NCBI RefSeq assembly: GCF_012033695.1
Contig: NZ_JAAVJI010000002.1
Span: 248,001 to 312,000, forward strand
DNA: 64,000 bases
From: Pseudomonas quercus
Lineage (GTDB): Bacteria; Pseudomonadota; Gammaproteobacteria; Pseudomonadales; Pseudomonadaceae
Direction: 5' to 3'
Below, piece by piece: positions 16,255 through 25,576 of this stretch. The notes beneath the pieces are model-generated. The model worked only from the letters and a program-made list of their open reading frames with translations. It ran no database searches and was not told where the DNA came from. The stretch's first letter is position 1; the number at the start of each line of letters is the position of its first letter. The translations under genes were made by a program, and so were the position numbers.

Positions 16255-16493
16255 TGGTATCTCCTTCAAGCCATGGATGTAGGAATGCAGGCGTCCTGCC
16301 TGCCCATAATGGACCGAGGCCCTGGCAGCGTTGTTCCCCCTGTTTTCATGAAGCTGCACGACCAGGCTACACGCTACCTGCCTGTACAGTGCCCGCCGAT
16401 CGGGAATGAAATAAAGCCGGTTACCTGGCTTGCGCACCACGGGAAGCCTTACTACCTTAAGCGCCTTCCCGATGCTTGCCCAGGAGCCTTCCA

Positions 16494-19025
16494 ATGGCGT
16501 TGTCTGCATTCCGCCACCTCTTTCCACGTGTGGGCCTTGCTGCCGCCATTTCCGGAGCGCTGGGGCTTGCCGGCTGCCAGACCTGGGTAGACGATCACAA
16601 CAGCGAAAGCCTGCCCCCAACCCTAGGCGTGCAGCCCCTCAAAGGCTTGGGCCAGAATGTGTCCATACGCCGCAACGCGGTAGGCATGCCGCTGATCGAA
16701 AGCAACAACTTTCACGACGCGCTGTTCGCCCTGGGCTACGTACATGCCGGAGACCGCATCAGCCAGATGGTGAGCATGCGCCTGCTTGCACAGGGCCGGC
16801 TGGCCGAGATGGCAGGGCCAAGCGTGCTGGAAGCAGACCGTTTCATGCGCACGGTGGACCTCAAGCGCCAGGCCGCGCAGCTTTATGCCGCCGCTTCACC
16901 CCGCCTGCGCAACTTCTTTGAAATCTATGCCCGCGGTGTGAATGCCTGGCTGTTCCGTTATCGCGACAAGCTGCCCATGGACCTGGCACGCTCCGGGTAC
17001 ACCCCGGAATACTGGAAGGGTGAGGACTCGGCGCTGGTGTTCTGCCTCATGAACTTCAGCCTGCAAATGAACCTGCAGGAAGAAATCAACAGCCTGGTGC
17101 TGGCTCAGAAAGTAGGCGCAGACACCCTCGCCTGGCTGATGCCTACCTACCCGGACGAGCCCCTGCCCTTCAGTGAAGCCGGCAAGCTCAAAGGGCTTGC
17201 CTTGAACGGCCAGTTCGCCGGGCTGCAGGCGGTAAGCGAACAACTGGCAGGCCTGGGCCAACTGGGCGTGGCAGCCTCCAACAACTGGGCACTGGCGCCG
17301 TCGCGCAGCCGCAGTGGCAAGAGCCTGTTCGCCAACGACACCCACTTGCCTATCAGCCTGCCGAGCGCCTGGAACTTTGTGCAGGTGCGTGCGCCGAAAT
17401 TCCAGGCTGCGGGTGTGTCCCTGGCCGGTGTCCCTGCCATCGTGGCCGGCTTCAACGGCAAGCTGGCGTGGGGCATGACAATGGTGATGGGGGACAACCA
17501 GGACGTCTTTCTGGAGCGCGTGAAACGCGAGAATGGCGTGCTGATGTACCAGGCCGACGGCAAATGGCTGCGCGCCACGGCCCGCAACGAAACCTTCTTC
17601 ATCAAGGGCCAGAAGCCCGTGCGTGATGTGGTGTACGAAACCCGCCACGGCCCGTTGCTGAACACTGCGCTGGGTGAGCGCAAGCTGGGTATGCAGCCTG
17701 CAGCTTTTGCCAGTGGCTATGGCTTGGCGTTACAGATGCCAGACCTCAAAGACGACCAGTCGCTGGATGCGTTCTTCAACCTGTCGCGAGCACAGTCCGT
17801 CGACAAAGCCTTCGACAGTGCCCGCGCTATCCGCGCCGTTGCGCTGAACATGGTGTTTGCCGACGCCAACGATATTGGCTGGCAGGTGACGGGCCGCTAT
17901 CCCAACCGCAAGGACGGCAAGGGCCAGATACCTTCGCCAGGTTGGGACAGCCGTTATGACTGGGACGGGTATGCCGACCCTATGCTGCACCCCTACGACC
18001 AGACGCCGGCCAGCGGCTGGCTGGGTACCGCGAACCAGCGCACGGCGCAGCCCGGTTACGGCATGCAGCTGTCCAGTTCCTGGTACTACCCAGAGCGCAG
18101 CGAACGCCTGGCGCAGCTGGCGGCCAATGGCAAGCAGGACGCGCGCAGCATGACGGCCTGGCAATACGACCAGACCACCACCTTCGCTGCCAAACTCAAG
18201 GCCATGTTCGAAGCACCTGGCATGGCGCAGCCTTTGAAAAAGGCCATCGATGCGCTGCCTGAGGCCGACCGCAGCAAAGCCCGTGAAGCGTTCACCCGGC
18301 TGATGGCCTTCAACGGCCAACTGGCCGCCGGCTCTGCCGACGCAGCCCTGTACGAACTGTTCCTGCAGGAAAGTGCCAAGCAGACCTTCCTTGACGAACT
18401 GGGCCCCGAAGACAGCCCGGCCTGGAAAGCCTTTGTAGCCAACGCGGACCAGTCCTATTCGGCCCAGGAAGATCACCTGCTGGGCCGTGACGACAGCCCG
18501 TTCTGGGATGATGTTCGCACCCCACAGAAGGAGGACAAGCCGGCCATTCTGGCGCGCAGCCTGGCCGCGGCCATTACCCAGGGCGATGCCTTGCTGGGCG
18601 CCGACCACAAGGCCTGGCAGTGGGGCACACTGCACCAATACCGCTGGACCACCGAAGGCACCAAACTGGCGCCGTGGTTGAGTGCAACTGAGCGCGCTGG
18701 CCTAGCCAGCCTGGATGGCTACCTCAACCGCGGCCCTGTGCCTGCCAGCGGCGACCATACCACCCTCAACGCAGCGGCCTACCATTGGGGTAGCAATTTC
18801 GATGCCTGGCTGATCCCCGCCATGCGCATTGTGGTGGACTTCGGCCAGGCCGAACCCATGATGGGGCTCAACAGCACCGGGCAGTCCGGCAACCCTGCCA
18901 GCCCTCACTACGCCGACGGCATTCAGAACTGGCTCAAGGGCCAGTACCTGACATTCCCAATGCAGCCGCAGAACCTGGACAAAGCCTACGGTACCCAGCG
19001 GCTGACACTGGTGCCTGAGAAGTAG
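16494..19025 (+). CDS. quiP: Penicillin acylase-family lipoprotein, QuiP-like AHL acylase
   Basis: 843 aa Ntn-hydrolase precursor. It begins with a lipoprotein signal peptide (lipobox LAGC, Cys28). The chain continues with an alpha-subunit region, and the predicted autocleavage nucleophile is Ser262 in [15 protein letters not shown], where SNNWA is the family signature at the start of the beta subunit. Overall it resembles P. aeruginosa QuiP, which hydrolyses long-chain acyl-homoserine lactones, though related acylases act on other amides. AGGAG lies 7 nt before the ATG at 16494, which rules out the frame's earlier ATG. The gene stands alone. It is probably anchored in a periplasm-facing membrane leaflet. 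Confidence 0.78.
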   Translation: MALSAFRHLFPRVGLAAAISGALGLAGCQTWVDDHNSESLPPTLGVQPLKGLGQNVSIRRNAVGMPLIESNNFHDALFALGYVHAGDRISQMVSMRLLAQGRLAEMAGPSVLEADRFMRTVDLKRQAAQLYAAASPRLRNFFEIYARGVNAWLFRYRDKLPMDLARSGYTPEYWKGEDSALVFCLMNFSLQMNLQEEINSLVLAQKVGADTLAWLMPTYPDEPLPFSEAGKLKGLALNGQFAGLQAVSEQLAGLGQLGVAASNNWALAPSRSRSGKSLFANDTHLPISLPSAWNFVQVRAPKFQAAGVSLAGVPAIVAGFNGKLAWGMTMVMGDNQDVFLERVKRENGVLMYQADGKWLRATARNETFFIKGQKPVRDVVYETRHGPLLNTALGERKLGMQPAAFASGYGLALQMPDLKDDQSLDAFFNLSRAQSVDKAFDSARAIRAVALNMVFADANDIGWQVTGRYPNRKDGKGQIPSPGWDSRYDWDGYADPMLHPYDQTPASGWLGTANQRTAQPGYGMQLSSSWYYPERSERLAQLAANGKQDARSMTAWQYDQTTTFAAKLKAMFEAPGMAQPLKKAIDALPEADRSKAREAFTRLMAFNGQLAAGSADAALYELFLQESAKQTFLDELGPEDSPAWKAFVANADQSYSAQEDHLLGRDDSPFWDDVRTPQKEDKPAILARSLAAAITQGDALLGADHKAWQWGTLHQYRWTTEGTKLAPWLSATERAGLASLDGYLNRGPVPASGDHTTLNAAAYHWGSNFDAWLIPAMRIVVDFGQAEPMMGLNSTGQSGNPASPHYADGIQNWLKGQYLTFPMQPQNLDKAYGTQRLTLVPEK

Positions 19026-19069
19026 CCCACAAAGCTTTGGGTAGCCTGAACCCCTGCGTGAAGCCGTTC

Positions 19070-19084
19070 CCTGGCTTCGCCAGG
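19070..19084. other. Short hairpin after the acylase gene
   Basis: CCTGGC-TTC-GCCAGG is a perfect 6-bp stem. No T tract follows. It may be the acylase terminator or a decayed REP-like unit. The remaining 19085-19316 region must hold the promoter of the dehydrogenase operon, but I see no clear consensus. Confidence 0.35.
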
Positions 19085-19316
19085 TCCCACAGCGCATCAC
19101 CCATAGAACTCGAGAATCATCAAACGCCTATGTGTTGCAAGATGTAACATTGCCGCACACATCTGCTACCATCTCTCAACAGCGTAGCTCCCTATCGTTT
19201 TTGACGATGCAGCCCGTACCGGGCGCCTTTACATAAAACCAAAAACAATTCCCTCGCTGAACCTGAACCGGCTCCACCGCCACCTACCGTGATTCACGCT
19301 TGAGGGAGATGCCTTT

Positions 19317-20063
19317 ATGGCAACCGATAATAAACCTGGCCACTCAGACGCCAGGCGCGACTTTTTGCGCAAGTCGCTAACCCTGATACCCGTCGCCACC
19401 CTTGCAAGCGCGGGCATGGGTAGCACAGTGCTCGCCGCAACGCCTGCACCGGCACCAGCGCCCCACACCCCCTCCAGCAACGTGGATGACTACCACCCAA
19501 CCTTCTTCACCCAAGAAGAATGGGCGTTCCTACAGGCCGCGGTGGCGCACCTGATCCCTAACGACGACCGCGGCCCTGGCGCCGTAGAGGCGGGTGTCCC
19601 AGAGTTCATCGACCGCCAGATGAATACCCCTTACGGTGCCGGCAACCTCTGGTTCATGCAGGGCCCTTTCCATACCGATGCACCGCCAGAGCTGGGCTAC
19701 CAGCTCAAGCTGTCGCCGCAGCAGCTTTACCGCCTAGGCATCAGCGAGACCGACGGCTATTGCCGCAAGACCTTCGGCAAGGCGTTCGTGGACCTGCCCC
19801 ATGACCAGCAGGAACAGGTGCTCAAAGCCCTGGATGAAAACAAGGCCACCTTCGAGGCGCTACCGGCCGGGACCTTCTTCAGCCTGCTGTGGAGCAACAC
19901 CAAGGAAGGCTTTTTCTGTGACCCGATCCATGGTGGCAACAAGCACCTGGTGGGCTGGAAACTGATCAATTTCCCCGGCGCCCGCGCCGATTTCATGGAC
20001 TGGGTAGAACGTGATGAACGCTATGCCTACCCGCCGGTTTCCATCAATGGCGCGCGGAGCTAA
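19317..20063 (+). CDS. Gluconate 2-dehydrogenase subunit 3 family protein (Tat-exported)
   Basis: 248 aa small (gamma) subunit of a three-component membrane dehydrogenase. A twin-arginine signal is evident (DARRDFLRKSLTLIPVATLA, RR at residues 13-14). An Ala-Pro linker follows, then the subunit-3 domain: FFTQEEWAFLQAAVAHLIPND, FIDRQMNTPYG and FFCDPIHGGNKHLVGWKLINFPG. In such enzymes it escorts the flavoprotein through Tat. The next gene starts 2 nt after its stop, and the following one overlaps by 4 bases, so the three form one operon. Confidence 0.87.
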   Translation: MATDNKPGHSDARRDFLRKSLTLIPVATLASAGMGSTVLAATPAPAPAPHTPSSNVDDYHPTFFTQEEWAFLQAAVAHLIPNDDRGPGAVEAGVPEFIDRQMNTPYGAGNLWFMQGPFHTDAPPELGYQLKLSPQQLYRLGISETDGYCRKTFGKAFVDLPHDQQEQVLKALDENKATFEALPAGTFFSLLWSNTKEGFFCDPIHGGNKHLVGWKLINFPGARADFMDWVERDERYAYPPVSINGARS

Positions 20064-20065
20064 GC

Positions 20066-21853
20066 ATGGCCAAGGTACTGGACAAAAAGGACGTCGTGAT
20101 CGTTGGTTTCGGCTGGACAGGCGCGATCATGGCCAAGGAGCTGACCGAGGCAGGGTTGGATGTGGTGGCCCTGGAACGCGGCCCCATGCGCGATACCTAC
20201 CCGGACGGCGTGTATCCGCAAACCATGGACGAACTGACCTTTAACTCGCGCAAAAAGCTGTTCATGGACATTTCCAAGGAAACTGTCACGTTGCGCCACA
20301 GCGTAAATGATGTGGCGGTGCCCTACCGGCAGTTTGGCGCCTTCCTGCCCGGCACTGGTGTAGGCGGCGCGGGCCTGCACTGGTCGGGTGTGCATTTCCG
20401 GGTAGACCCAATGGAGCTGCGCATGCGCAGCCACTACGAGGAGCGCTACGGCAAGGCCTTCATACCCGAAGGCATGACCATTCAGGACTTCGGCGTAAGC
20501 TACGAAGAGCTGGAGCCCTTCTTCGATTTCGCCGAAAAAGTGTTCGGCACCTCAGGCACTGCCTGGTCAGTGAAGGGTGAAAAGGTCGGCGAAGGCAAGG
20601 GCGGCAATTACTTCGCCCCCGACCGCTCCAATCCCTTCCCCCTGCCCGCTCAAAAAAACACGGTGTCGGCGCAGGTCTTCGGCAAGGCAGCCGCCTCCCT
20701 TGGCTACCATCCTTACAACCTGCCGTCTGCCAATACCTCGGGCCCCTATACCAACCCCTACGGCGCGCAGATGGGCCCGTGCAACTTCTGTGGCTACTGC
20801 AGCGGCTATGCCTGCTACATGTACTCCAAGGCCTCGCCCAACGTGAACGTGCTGCCAGCCCTGCGCCAGGAACCGAAGTTCGAGCTGCGGACCGACGCCC
20901 ATGTGCTGCGGGTGAACCTGACTGCGGACAAGACACTGGCCACCGGCGTGACCTATGTGGACGCTCAAGGCCGAGAATTCGAGCAGCCAGCGGATATCGT
21001 GATCATTGGTGCCTTCCAGTTCAACAATGTGCGCCTGATGCTGCTGTCCGGGATTGGCAAACCCTACGACCCGAAAACTGGCGAAGGTGTGGTGGGTCGC
21101 AACTTCGCCTACCAGAACGAAGCGGGGGTGAAAGCCTTCTTCGACAAGGAGCAGCACCACACCAACCCCTTTATCGGGGCAGGTGGTAACGGCATGGCTA
21201 TCGACGATTTCAACGCCGACAACTTTGACCACGGGCCACACGGGTTCGTAGGTGGCTCGCCGTTCTGGTGCAACCAGGCCGGCACCAAGCCCATTGCAGG
21301 CGTGACCACGCCGCCCGGCACACCCAAGTGGGGCAGCCAATGGAAAGCGGCCACGGCAGATTATTACACCCATCACCTGTCCATGAACGCCCACGGCGCT
21401 CACCAGTCCTACCGCGACAACTACCTGGACCTGGACCCGGTTTACACCGACGCCTATGGCCAGCCCCTGCTGCGGATGACATTCGACTGGAAAGAGAATG
21501 ACATCAAGATGATCCGCTTCATGGTGGACAAGCTGGAAGGAATCGCCAAGGCCATGGGCCCCAAGGCGATCTTCGCCCACAAGCGCGAATTCAATAGCCA
21601 TTTCGACGCCACCACCTACCAGACGACCCACCTCAACGGTGGCGCGATCATGGGCACGGACCCCAACACCAGTGCCCTGAACCGCTACTTGCAAAGCTGG
21701 GATGTGCATAACGTGTTCGTGCCCGGTGCTTCGGCGTTTCCACAAGGGCTGGGCTACAACCCCACCGGCCTGGTGGCGGCCCTGACCTACTGGTCGGCCA
21801 GGGCCATTCGCGAGCAGTACCTTAAAAACCCTGGCCCGCTGGTGCAGGCATGA
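20066..21853 (+). CDS. GMC-family flavoprotein dehydrogenase subunit (gluconate 2-dehydrogenase-like)
   Basis: 595 aa FAD enzyme and catalytic subunit. The Rossmann motif is VVIVGFGWTGAIMAKELTEA (residues 10-29). A cysteine cluster, CNFCGYCSGYAC near residues 240-251, resembles the iron-sulfur segment reported for related FAD-dependent sugar dehydrogenases. The C-terminal GMC block has TTYQTTHLNGG and NPTGLVAALTYW, with an active-site His/Asn pair. It lacks its own signal peptide, consistent with hitch-hiking on the Tat subunit upstream. By synteny the likely substrate is gluconate (to 2-ketogluconate) in the periplasm, but other polyols or sugars cannot be excluded. Confidence 0.87.
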   Translation: MAKVLDKKDVVIVGFGWTGAIMAKELTEAGLDVVALERGPMRDTYPDGVYPQTMDELTFNSRKKLFMDISKETVTLRHSVNDVAVPYRQFGAFLPGTGVGGAGLHWSGVHFRVDPMELRMRSHYEERYGKAFIPEGMTIQDFGVSYEELEPFFDFAEKVFGTSGTAWSVKGEKVGEGKGGNYFAPDRSNPFPLPAQKNTVSAQVFGKAAASLGYHPYNLPSANTSGPYTNPYGAQMGPCNFCGYCSGYACYMYSKASPNVNVLPALRQEPKFELRTDAHVLRVNLTADKTLATGVTYVDAQGREFEQPADIVIIGAFQFNNVRLMLLSGIGKPYDPKTGEGVVGRNFAYQNEAGVKAFFDKEQHHTNPFIGAGGNGMAIDDFNADNFDHGPHGFVGGSPFWCNQAGTKPIAGVTTPPGTPKWGSQWKAATADYYTHHLSMNAHGAHQSYRDNYLDLDPVYTDAYGQPLLRMTFDWKENDIKMIRFMVDKLEGIAKAMGPKAIFAHKREFNSHFDATTYQTTHLNGGAIMGTDPNTSALNRYLQSWDVHNVFVPGASAFPQGLGYNPTGLVAALTYWSARAIREQYLKNPGPLVQA

Positions 21854-23166
21854 GAACGATGACCCTGAAAAAACTGCTCGTCGCCTCCGTGGCCCTGGCC
21901 AGCCTTCCCCTATGGGCAGTGGAAAGCCCGCCGGACCCGGCCTTGGTGAAGAGAGGAGAATACCTGGCCCGGGCCGGAGATTGTGTCGCCTGCCATACGG
22001 CCAAAGGCGGAGCGCCCTTTGCCGGTGGCCTGGCCATGGAAACGCCCATCGGCGTGATCTACTCCAGTAACATCACCCCGGACAGCACCGGTATCGGCGG
22101 GTATTCCTTCGACGATTTCGACCAAGCGATTCGCCATGGTGTACGCAAGGATGGCAGCACCCTCTACCCCGCCATGCCTTACCCGTCCTATGCCCGGGTA
22201 AGCGATGAGGACATGCAGGCGCTGTATGCCTATTTCATGCACGGCGTGCAGCCGGTAGCCCAAGCCAACAAGGAAACGGACATTCCGTGGCCGTTGAGCA
22301 TGCGCTGGCCACTGTCGGTATGGCGGGCCATGTTTGCGCCCAAAGTGGAGCCTTTCAAAGCAGCCGGCACGGATGAGGTGGTTGACCGTGGCGCTTACCT
22401 GGTCGAAGGCCTGGGCCACTGCGGCGCGTGCCATACACCGCGGGCAATCACGATGCAGGAAAAAGCCCTCACCGCGTCGGAGGGCAATGACTTCCTCTCC
22501 GGTTCTGCACCGTTGGAAGGGTGGATCGCCAAGAACCTGCGTGGCGATCATCGGGACGGGCTGGGCAGTTGGAGCGAAGCCGAGCTGGTGGCGTTTCTCA
22601 AGACCGGTCGCAGTGATCGCACAGCGGTGTTCGGCGGCATGAGCGACGTGGTCGAGCACAGCATGCAGTACATGAGTGACGCCGACCTGACGGCCATTGC
22701 CCGCTACCTGAAAACCTTGCCGCCGGTAAACCCTGACGACGCCCCCCAGGTGTATGACCGGGCCGTGGGCGATGCCTTGTGGAAGGGCAATGACAGCACA
22801 CCGGGCGCGTCGGTGTACGTGGACAACTGCGCGGCCTGTCACCGCACGGATGGCAAAGGCTACACCCGCGTGTTCCCGGCCCTGGCCGGCAACCCGGTAG
22901 TGCAAACGGCCGACGCTACATCGCTGATCAACCTCGTGTTGCGCGGCGGTACCCTGGTGGCCACTCACACAGCGCCCTCAACCTTCACTATGCCGGGCTA
23001 CGCCTGGCGCCTGTCCGACCAGCAAGTGGCCGATGTGGTGAACTTCATCCGCAACAGCTGGGGCAACCAAGGCACGCCCGTGGCGGCAAAGGAAGTAAAG
23101 AACCTGCGCGACAGTGACCTCAAGGGCACGTCCGGGGACGACCTGGGGCAGGTGTCGTCCAAGTGA
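21850..23166 (+). CDS. Triheme cytochrome c subunit of the dehydrogenase
   Basis: 438 aa with an N-terminal Sec signal (MRTMTLKKLLVASVALASLPLWA). Three CxxCH heme sites are present: CVACH near residue 38, CGACH near 195 and CAACH near 328, each followed by a distal Met region. It carries electrons from the flavoprotein to the ubiquinone pool or oxidase at the outer face of the inner membrane. The ATG overlaps the flavoprotein stop by 4 bases (ATGA). It is followed by a REP-like hairpin. Confidence 0.93.
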   Translation: MRTMTLKKLLVASVALASLPLWAVESPPDPALVKRGEYLARAGDCVACHTAKGGAPFAGGLAMETPIGVIYSSNITPDSTGIGGYSFDDFDQAIRHGVRKDGSTLYPAMPYPSYARVSDEDMQALYAYFMHGVQPVAQANKETDIPWPLSMRWPLSVWRAMFAPKVEPFKAAGTDEVVDRGAYLVEGLGHCGACHTPRAITMQEKALTASEGNDFLSGSAPLEGWIAKNLRGDHRDGLGSWSEAELVAFLKTGRSDRTAVFGGMSDVVEHSMQYMSDADLTAIARYLKTLPPVNPDDAPQVYDRAVGDALWKGNDSTPGASVYVDNCAACHRTDGKGYTRVFPALAGNPVVQTADATSLINLVLRGGTLVATHTAPSTFTMPGYAWRLSDQQVADVVNFIRNSWGNQGTPVAAKEVKNLRDSDLKGTSGDDLGQVSSK

Positions 23167-23210
23167 GGTGAGCCAGCCTGGTTATGGGCTGGCGCCGAAA
23201 CATTGGCCTG

Positions 23211-23266
23211 TTCGCCCGCTTCGCAGGCTCCTGCAAATTGCTGTGGGAGCCTGCAAAGCGGGCGAA
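23211..23266. repeat. REP-like long inverted repeat
   Basis: The two 21-base arms (23211-23231 and 23246-23266) match at 20 of 21 positions when inverted, around a 14-nt loop. The TGTGGGAGC...GCGGGCGAA type of sequence is what Pseudomonas REP/REPIN elements look like. It lies between two converging genes and could also stop transcription from both sides. Confidence 0.65.
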
Positions 23267-23284
23267 TGGGCGCCTGGAGCGTGT

Positions 23285-24394
23285 CTACGCCAGTGCGTTT
23301 GCAAGGTGATCCTCAGGCACTCCCAGCAATTCAAGGCTTACAGAGGTGGCTGGCAGCACAGGCCCACTCCCCTGTTGGGCCGCCGTGCCTTGAGCCGTGC
23401 TGGCAAAGATCATGTGGCCTTCGGTCAGGTACTGGCTTACGTCTCCCTCGAATGCCAGCTCAAAACGATCACCCCCTTCGTCGTAGGCGTAGGACTTGAG
23501 GTAGGTACGAGTGCCGGCCTCGTTTACCACCACGTCCAGGGTATGCGCATGGCCATTTCCGAACCCTGTGAACCCCATGGCAGACACGTCGATGCGGTTG
23601 TCACTTGAGGCCGCAAAGTCTTGGATACGGTCGGTATGGGCGGTGTCGTCTCCTGCGTGGTAGCTCTGGGTCAGGTGCGTATAGACGAACGTGTTAGCAC
23701 CTGAACCGCCATACAGCACATCCCGGCCCAGCCCTCCGATAACCACGTCATCTCCGTCACCCCCATAAAGGTAATCATCGCCGCCACCGCCAGAGAGGTA
23801 ATCGTCGCCTGCGTTACCGCGGATGAGTTCGCTGTCGTTTTGCCCCAGTAGCACATCGGCCTCTGAGGTGCCGGTGATCGTTGGAAGCGGGCTGGGAGCG
23901 GCGAAGATAAACCGGTCTTCAGTGAGGTAACCGCTTAGATCCCCTTCAAACGCGATTTCAAAACGGTGCCCGTCGGCGTCCGCGACGTAGGATTTAACGT
24001 AGGTGCGCGTGCCCGCGTCGTTCACCGACACGGCTAGGGTATGGTTTTCGCCGTTACCCAAGCCTGTAAAGCTGAACCCCAGCGCCGACAGGTCAATGCG
24101 GTTGTCACCGGTATCCGCGAAATGGCGGATCAGGTCTGCATGGTTTTCGCCACTGCCGCGATAACTGTCCAACAGGTTGCCATAGACGAACGTATTTGTT
24201 CCGGTACCACCGTCCAGCACATCCCGGCCCAGGCCACCGGTGAGGCTGTCATCGCCGCCCCCGCCGAACAGGTAGTCGTCCCCGCCCTCACCACGGAGGG
24301 CTTCGCCAACGTCCGTCCCGCGAAGCACATCCGCCGCGCCTGTGCCTGCAAGAACGGGTTGGGCGCGCAGCGGACCTGAAGGTAATGTGCTCAT
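23285..24394 (-). CDS. RTX calcium-binding protein of two duplicated repeat modules
   Basis: About 369 aa. There are two copies of a module of roughly 150 aa. Each begins with an L-T-G-T-S/G-A-D-V-L-like turn and 4-5 GGxGxDxLx calcium-binding nonapeptides (GEGGDDYLF GGGGDDSLT; GGGGDDYLY GGDGDDVVI), and continues with GxNTFVY, a DNRIDVSAMGF-type beta segment and RTYLKSYAYD...RFELAFEGD. This module resembles the R-module of AlgE epimerases and the C-terminal domain of serralysins. No protease, epimerase or other catalytic domain is present. The C-terminus (VSLELLGVPEDHLANALA) could be a type I secretion signal. No T1SS genes are nearby. The start at 24394 is tentative; a TTG 8 codons earlier is possible. 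Confidence 0.75.
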   Translation of the reverse strand: MSTLPSGPLRAQPVLAGTGAADVLRGTDVGEALRGEGGDDYLFGGGGDDSLTGGLGRDVLDGGTGTNTFVYGNLLDSYRGSGENHADLIRHFADTGDNRIDLSALGFSFTGLGNGENHTLAVSVNDAGTRTYVKSYVADADGHRFEIAFEGDLSGYLTEDRFIFAAPSPLPTITGTSEADVLLGQNDSELIRGNAGDDYLSGGGGDDYLYGGDGDDVVIGGLGRDVLYGGSGANTFVYTHLTQSYHAGDDTAHTDRIQDFAASSDNRIDVSAMGFTGFGNGHAHTLDVVVNEAGTRTYLKSYAYDEGGDRFELAFEGDVSQYLTEGHMIFASTAQGTAAQQGSGPVLPATSVSLELLGVPEDHLANALA

Positions 24395-24559
24395 GTCGAT
24401 GTCCAAAGGGAGGGCCAAGGGGTATAGGCATCAGACGCCCTGCCAATGCTCGAATTCCACAGCCGCGTACGTGGGCCTCAAGCCGGGAGCGCGGCCCAGT
24501 GCAACTTCCACCGAGCCCAACGGCTCTGAACAAACAAGCCCCTGCCCGCGAAGCCGCCC

Positions 24560-25576
24560 ATGGACCTTGTCATTGCCCGCCCCGAAGGCCTGTATTGCAC
24601 CGCCGGTGACTTCTACATTGACCCTTGGAAGCCTGTGCCGCGCGCTGTGATCACACACGGCCATGGCGACCACGCCCGTGTAGGCAATGGCCATTATCTG
24701 GCAACCGACATCGGCGCTGGCATCCTGCGAACACGCCTGGGAATGGACATTAATTTACAGACCCTGCCCTACGGCGAGCCATTGGTACACAACGGCGTCA
24801 CCATCAGCCTGCACCCGGCAGGTCACGTGCTGGGCTCAGCCCAAGTGCGCCTTGAATACCAAGGCGAGGTATGGGTCGCCTCAGGCGATTATAAAGTCGA
24901 GCCCGACGGCACATGTGCCCCCTTTGAGCCCGTGCGTTGCCATACGTTTATTACTGAATCCACCTTTGGCCTGCCCATCTATCGCTGGCAGCCGCAAGCC
25001 GAGATATTCGGTGAAGTGAACGCTTGGTGGCGTGAAAATGCCGCCGCCGGGAAAGCCAGCGTGCTGTTCTGCTATGCCTTCGGAAAAGCCCAGCGCCTGC
25101 TGCACGGTATTGATGACAGCATCGGCCCCATCCTGAGCCACGGCTCTGTGGAACCGCTGAACCGGGTGTACCGGGACGCGGGTGTACGCATCCCGGAAAC
25201 CCACTACGCAGGCGACTTCAAGAAAACCGACCCCGCCTTGCGCAACTGCCTGATCATTGCACCGCCCTCTGCTGGGGGCAGCACCTGGATGCGCCGCTTC
25301 GGTGAATACAGCGATGCCTTCGCCAGTGGCTGGATGCGGTTGCGCGGCACACGCCGGCGCCGTGGCGTAGACCGAGGCTTCGTGCTGTCCGACCATGCCG
25401 ACTGGCCCGGCCTGCTGTGGGCCATTGAGCAGACCGGCGCGCAGCGGGTCATGGTCACCCATGGCTCGGTCGGCGTTCTGGTGCGCTACCTGTGTGACCA
25501 GGGCCTGGATGCTCAGGGCTTTACCACCGAGTACGGTGACGAAGACGAAGCGGCCACGGAGGCGCAACCGGAATGA
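24560..25576 (+). CDS. Ligase-associated DNA exonuclease (MBL/beta-CASP fold)
   Basis: 338 aa metallo-beta-lactamase-fold nuclease. The metal motif HGHGDHA is near residues 33-39, and HPAGHVLGSAQV, GDYKVE, SDHADW and VMVTHG give further metal ligands of the Artemis/CPSF73-like group. In pseudomonads this protein is encoded with an ATP-dependent ligase, an Lhr-Core helicase and the endonuclease PdeM (MPE) in a repair cassette. Here it overlaps the ligase gene by 4 bases (ATGA), while the helicase and PdeM genes lie 6 kb downstream. No strong ribosome-binding site precedes the ATG at 24560. Confidence 0.88.
   Translation: MDLVIARPEGLYCTAGDFYIDPWKPVPRAVITHGHGDHARVGNGHYLATDIGAGILRTRLGMDINLQTLPYGEPLVHNGVTISLHPAGHVLGSAQVRLEYQGEVWVASGDYKVEPDGTCAPFEPVRCHTFITESTFGLPIYRWQPQAEIFGEVNAWWRENAAAGKASVLFCYAFGKAQRLLHGIDDSIGPILSHGSVEPLNRVYRDAGVRIPETHYAGDFKKTDPALRNCLIIAPPSAGGSTWMRRFGEYSDAFASGWMRLRGTRRRRGVDRGFVLSDHADWPGLLWAIEQTGAQRVMVTHGSVGVLVRYLCDQGLDAQGFTTEYGDEDEAATEAQPE

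Noticed and set aside
20577..21745. Long minus-strand frame inside the GMC dehydrogenase gene
   Set aside because: The plus-strand protein has complete GMC motifs, and the opposite frame shows no domain or start signal.
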